From Papio anubis (lineage: Eukaryota; Chordata; Mammalia; Primates; Cercopithecidae): a DNA stretch of 64,000 bases. A program made the translations under genes and the position numbers. The notes beneath the pieces are model-generated. The model was not told the DNA's origin and made no database searches. It was given only the letters and a program-made list of their open reading frames with translations. This document shows, one piece after another, positions 60,597-64,000 of this stretch (within the stretch, counting starts at the first letter, position 1; the number at the start of each line of letters is the position of its first letter). The stretch spans positions 2,193,501 through 2,257,500 of the forward strand of contig NC_044977.1 in the NCBI RefSeq assembly GCF_008728515.1. Reading direction: 5' to 3'.

Positions 60597-60963
60597 TATT
60601 ATGGTTTGACTGTGTCCCCACCCAAATCTCATCTTGAATTGTAGCTCCCATAATTCCCACATAACATAGGAGGGAACCAGTGGGAAGTAATTGAATCATG
60701 GGGGCAGATCTTTCCCATGCAGTTGTTATGATAGTGCGTAAGTCTTCCAAGAACTGATGGTTATATAAAAGGCAGTTCCCCTGCACAAGTTTTCTCTTTC
60801 CTGCCATCATGTAAGACGTGCCTTTGCTCTTCCTTTGCCTTCTGCCATGACTGTGAGGCCTCCCCAGCCACGTGGAACTATGAGTCCATTAAACCTCTTT
60901 TTCTTCATACATTACCTAGTCTTGGGTATGTCCTAATCAACAGCATGAAAATGGACTAATACA
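60597..60963 (+). mobile_element. MaLR solo LTR (THE1/MST type) nested in the L1
   Basis: 'atggtttgactgtgtcccca' through 'gtaattgaatcatgggggca', 'catgtaagacgtgcctttgc' and 'gtggaactatgagtccatta' to 'ggactaataca'. The flanks ccatc and ctatc match at 4 of 5 bases. L1 sequence resumes on both sides. Confidence 0.92.
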
Positions 60964-61621
60964 CTATCTTATATCTGCACTCCATGTTCATTGTCGCATT
61001 GTTCACAATAGCAAAGATAGGGAAACAAGCTAAGTGTCCATTGATGGACAAATGGATAAAGAAAATGTTATACATAGACACAGACACACACACACACACA
61101 TATATTTACACACAAACAATGGAATATTATTCAGCCATTAAAAAGAAAGGTTGCAGCATTTGCCACAAAATGAATGGACCTGGAGGACATTATGCTAAGT
61201 AAAAGAACCCAGACACGGAAAGAAAATATCATATTATCTTGCTTATATGTAGAATCTTAAAAAAAAAAAGCCAAACATACAGAGATACAGAATAAAATAG
61301 TGGTTATTCAGGAGCAGGAGTCAGGGGAGGAACTGGAAGAGGCAATTCAAAAGGTATAAATGAGAAGATATGTAGGATGAATTAGTGCAGAGAGCTTATG
61401 TACAAGATAAGAACTATAGTTAATGAAATTGTATTGTATTAGGGATGTTTGTTAACTAAGTAGATTTTAGCCACTCTAATCACAAAAATAACTATGTGAG
61501 ATGATGAATATGTTGATTTGCTTCACTATAATAGTCATTTTACTAATGTCTAGATGTATCCCATAATATCATGTTGTAAACTTCAAATATACATGACAAA
61601 ATTTATTTTTTTAAAAAAGTA

Positions 61622-61919
61622 GACCAGGCATGGTGGCTCATGCCTGTAATCCCAGCACTTTGGGAGGCTGAGGCAGGAGGATTACTTAATATCAGGAATT
61701 GGATATGGACCTGGCCAACATGGTGAAACCCCAGTCCTACTAGAAATACACACAAAAAATTAGCTGGATGTGGTGGCTCATGCCTGTTGTCCCAGCTACT
61801 CCTGAGTCTGAGGCACGAGAATCCCTTGAACCCAGGAGGCAGAGGCTGGAGTGAACCAAGATCACGCTACTGCCCTCCAGTCTGGGTGAGAGACTGTCTC
61901 AAAAAAAAAAAAAAAAAAA
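61622..61919 (+). mobile_element. AluS element, full length
   Basis: 'gaccaggcatggtggctcat' to 'gggtgagagactgtctc' plus about 19 A. It was inserted directly after the L1 tail. Confidence 0.93.
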
Positions 61920-62029
61920 GGTAAGGAATTTACAGTCACTTAATGTTTTAGTATAAAGATATCAGAGTTCAAAATTCAGATATTATTTTCAAGAGTCTGT
62001 AAATATCCTTTAAAACATAAATTTCTGCT

Positions 62030-62327
62030 TGCTTCTGTCCTTATAGTAATAGAGCTAGAAAGCGGAGCAAAATTTGGGCACACACACAGGGAAGAATGCC
62101 ATGTGAAGACAGAGGCAGATATTTGAGTGATGCATCTAGGCGCCAAGGAATGTCAAGGACTGTCAGCAACCACCTGTACCTAAAAAAAGGCAATGAATAA
62201 GGAAGAATGCTTCCTTAGAGACTTCATTTCAGATGTCTAGCCCCCAGAACTAGGAAAATAAATTTCTGTTGCTTTAAGCAACCCGATTTGTGGTACATTC
62301 TGATGGCAGCCCTAGGGACCTACCACA
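62030..62327 (+). mobile_element. MLT1-type MaLR LTR, 3' piece
   Basis: 'ctgtccttatagtaatagag', 'aatgccatgtgaagacagag', 'gatgcatctaggcgccaagg', 'aaataaatttctgttgcttt' and 'ggcagccctagggacctacc' continue the LTR begun at 59402. Confidence 0.8.
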
Positions 62328-63044
62328 TTACTGCCATCATCTTGGCTGTTTCATATGGCCTGAGAAGCTGAGGAATGGCTTTCTTCCAATTACATACGCA
62401 GGCATTGGGGTGAGTGTCCTATAGGGGTTCAATATTTCTTTGGTTCATTGGTATTCCCCAAACCCAAAGTGTGAGTCCACATTGCTTTCCAAATCAACTA
62501 CTACTATAGGACCAGAAGCTAGAAGAAATTTTGTGTTTTAAGGAGTATTACAGACTCTTGCAAAAAACATCTGATTCAGAATTCTGATGATCCCTATGCT
62601 AAAATTATACATTGTGACTGTATTTTCCCCCATTTTACTTTTTTGTTTGTTTGTTTCCCTAGCTACAAACCCCACTTCATTAAGTAAGAATTAAAGGCAA
62701 GATAAAGAAAATCGAATCGGTAGACTTAAGAGTAGGGCAAAAGGGGAAAGGAGAATGAGAACAAGATTATCACATAAGTTCAGAGTGATGTATGGGGCAC
62801 ACATTTTCTTTCTAACAGCATGTATTAAAAACAACAACAAACTAAGTATGTGATTTAGGAAGGCCATACAACAAAACCAGTTACTAATCAGTACTTTTAC
62901 TGATACTACAACCAAACAGGAATTTCTTTCAGGACTTTGTTATAAAGAACAAAATTCTTGAGCACACTATACAATAGACTTAGGGCTATTTTTATAATCA
63001 TCCTCCATACAGTTTGAGGGTTTCTCCCAAACAACATGGCAGTG
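62328..63044. other. Unassigned DNA
   Basis: No gene or repeat recognised. Confidence 0.4.
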
Positions 63045-63266
63045 CATAATCATAGCTGCAAACTTCTGAGCTCAAGCAGTCCTCCCTACTCAGCTTCTAG
63101 AGTAGATGGGACTGCAGGCGTATACCACAATGTCTGGCTAATTTAATTTTTTTTTCATACAGCCAGGGTCTCACTATATTGCCCAGACTGGTATCAAACT
63201 CGTGATCTTCCTACCTCAGACTCCCAAAACTCTGGGATTATAGGCATGTACCACTGTGCCTGGCCT
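63045..63266 (-). mobile_element. AluJ/FLAM-like element, 3'-truncated
   Basis: 'gagctcaagcagtcctccct', 'ctcactatattgcccagact' and 'gtaccactgtgcctggcc' are antisense AluJ text. The right-arm tail is missing. The 117-codon ORF at 63216-63569 ends in it and is not a gene. Confidence 0.8.
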
Positions 63267-64000
63267 TTGGCATAGTTTTAAAAGGGCTGTTTCAGCAGAC
63301 AATCTGAGGGTAACTGAACATAACTGACCAGGATTTGATCTACTGGATTGGGAATTCATATCTGACCATTGTCCCAAGAGGTTAATGTCCTGCGGTTTGG
63401 GGTTGATGTGCCAATCCGCATAACCTCCAAAACATCTCCTCCTTTCTTTCCCCTTTTCTTCTCTTCCTTTCTGTTGCCACCTTACCTCCTGTAAGAACTG
63501 TTCATTCATCCCCTCTGACGCCTTTGAATTTCCAGTGGTTATTTGGTTTAGGTCCTGTTGTTGGAACACTTACTGCACTAAGTAAATAAATGTACAGGGA
63601 AATAAATGATTCTACTTCATTTGGAGGAGTGGAGTTGCTCCTACTATCTACTCATAAGGGGGGCACTAAAATGATGACAATTACGTGGAGGCACGGATCA
63701 AGTGTCCTGAAACCAAAGGTCTCATAGTAGCCAATGAAAAAGAAATGAAGCAGAGGGGCCTAACAGTGGCCTAAAATAAAAAGTTCTGAACTTTGCTACA
63801 ATTCTTCAGCCATTGCTGAAGATTATTTGTGTGAATAAATTTAGGAATCTAGAATTTAACGTAAGATTTCTTTGTGAATCAGAAATTTATGTTTTAGCTT
63901 TGGATCAATGGCTATCATTTTACTTGTGAACATTTAGCCAAGTATATAGGAAGTTTAATTTCTACATTTGTAAAATAGGAAATAATTGTCCATGATTACC
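63267..64000. other. Unassigned DNA
   Basis: No gene or repeat recognised. A CT-rich stretch lies at 63435-63475. Confidence 0.4.

Larger units (their letters stand above)
59566..61615 (+). mobile_element. L1 LINE 3' end carrying two nested insertions
   Basis: Pieces 59566-59634, 59979-60596 and 60964-61615 join into one L1 ORF2 3' portion and 3' UTR: 'cagtggaacagaatagagat', 'agtctcttcaataaatggtg', 'cattgttcacaatagcaaag', 'aatggaatattattcagcca' and the tail near 61600. It is 5'-truncated, with a broken frame. Gaps are filled by a Tigger element and a MaLR LTR; a T tract at 60218-60239 is also inserted. Confidence 0.85.

Noticed and set aside
63216..63569. 117-codon minus-strand ORF
   Set aside because: The C-terminal part is antisense AluJ and the rest has no recognisable domain.
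1..64000. CRISPR arrays, operons, bacterial promoters or prophage
   Set aside because: The sequence is plainly primate nuclear DNA; no regularly spaced repeats with unique spacers were seen.

Overview
This window is primate nuclear DNA from a gene-poor, AT-rich region. I find no convincing protein-coding gene, exon, tRNA, rRNA or CRISPR array. The ORFs present are short (the longest is 159 codons) and the larger ones lie in Alu, LTR or microsatellite sequence. The order Primates is shown by about a dozen Alu elements (J, S and Y types), THE1/MST-type MaLR LTRs and primate L1 3' ends. A solo LTR12 (HERV9) LTR points to a catarrhine (ape or Old World monkey). Several AluY copies share a set of differences from the human AluY consensus as I remember it, so a non-human ape is possible, but I cannot fix the species.

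Layout. 1-8 kb: an antisense L1 tail, two truncated Alus, another L1 3' end and AT-rich unassigned DNA. 8-11 kb: an MST LTR, an L1 tail with an 11-bp target-site duplication (TSD), and a young AluY with an exact 17-bp TSD. 11-17 kb: mostly unassigned DNA with a MIR and an MST LTR. 17-22 kb: an AluS with TSD, AC/TG microsatellites, and a 235-bp direct duplication whose copies are 2.7 kb apart. 22-33 kb: MIR and Alu fragments, a MaLR LTR whose end lies in a 106-bp tandem duplication, an L1M fragment, an AluS and two more MaLR LTRs. 33-40 kb: unassigned DNA, an old repeat and an AluY. 40.4-41.6 kb: the LTR12 solo LTR with 4-bp TSD. 41.6-48.3 kb: an LTR, an L2 tail, a (TC)n tract and AT-rich DNA.

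48.3-52.7 kb is the most informative part. An old LTR was split first by a complete MaLR provirus (48346-50575) and by a Tigger-like DNA transposon. The transposon was then hit by an AluY. Recombination between that Alu and a second, inverted Alu flipped the DNA between them. The TSDs of both Alus are exchanged exactly as this model predicts. 55-56 kb holds an old LINE-like tail broken by an AluJ and an AluY. 59.4-62.3 kb is a second nest: an MLT1-type LTR holding an L1, which itself holds a Tigger element and an MST LTR, followed by an AluS. The same MLT1 LTR carries a roughly 43-bp insertion copied from 0.9 kb upstream.

Nothing here behaves as an operon or a multi-gene system. The best candidate for function is the LTR12 promoter and polyadenylation unit. 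The remaining interest is structural: repeat nesting, an Alu-mediated inversion, local duplications and a templated insertion. Family names come from remembered consensus sequences, not from a database search.
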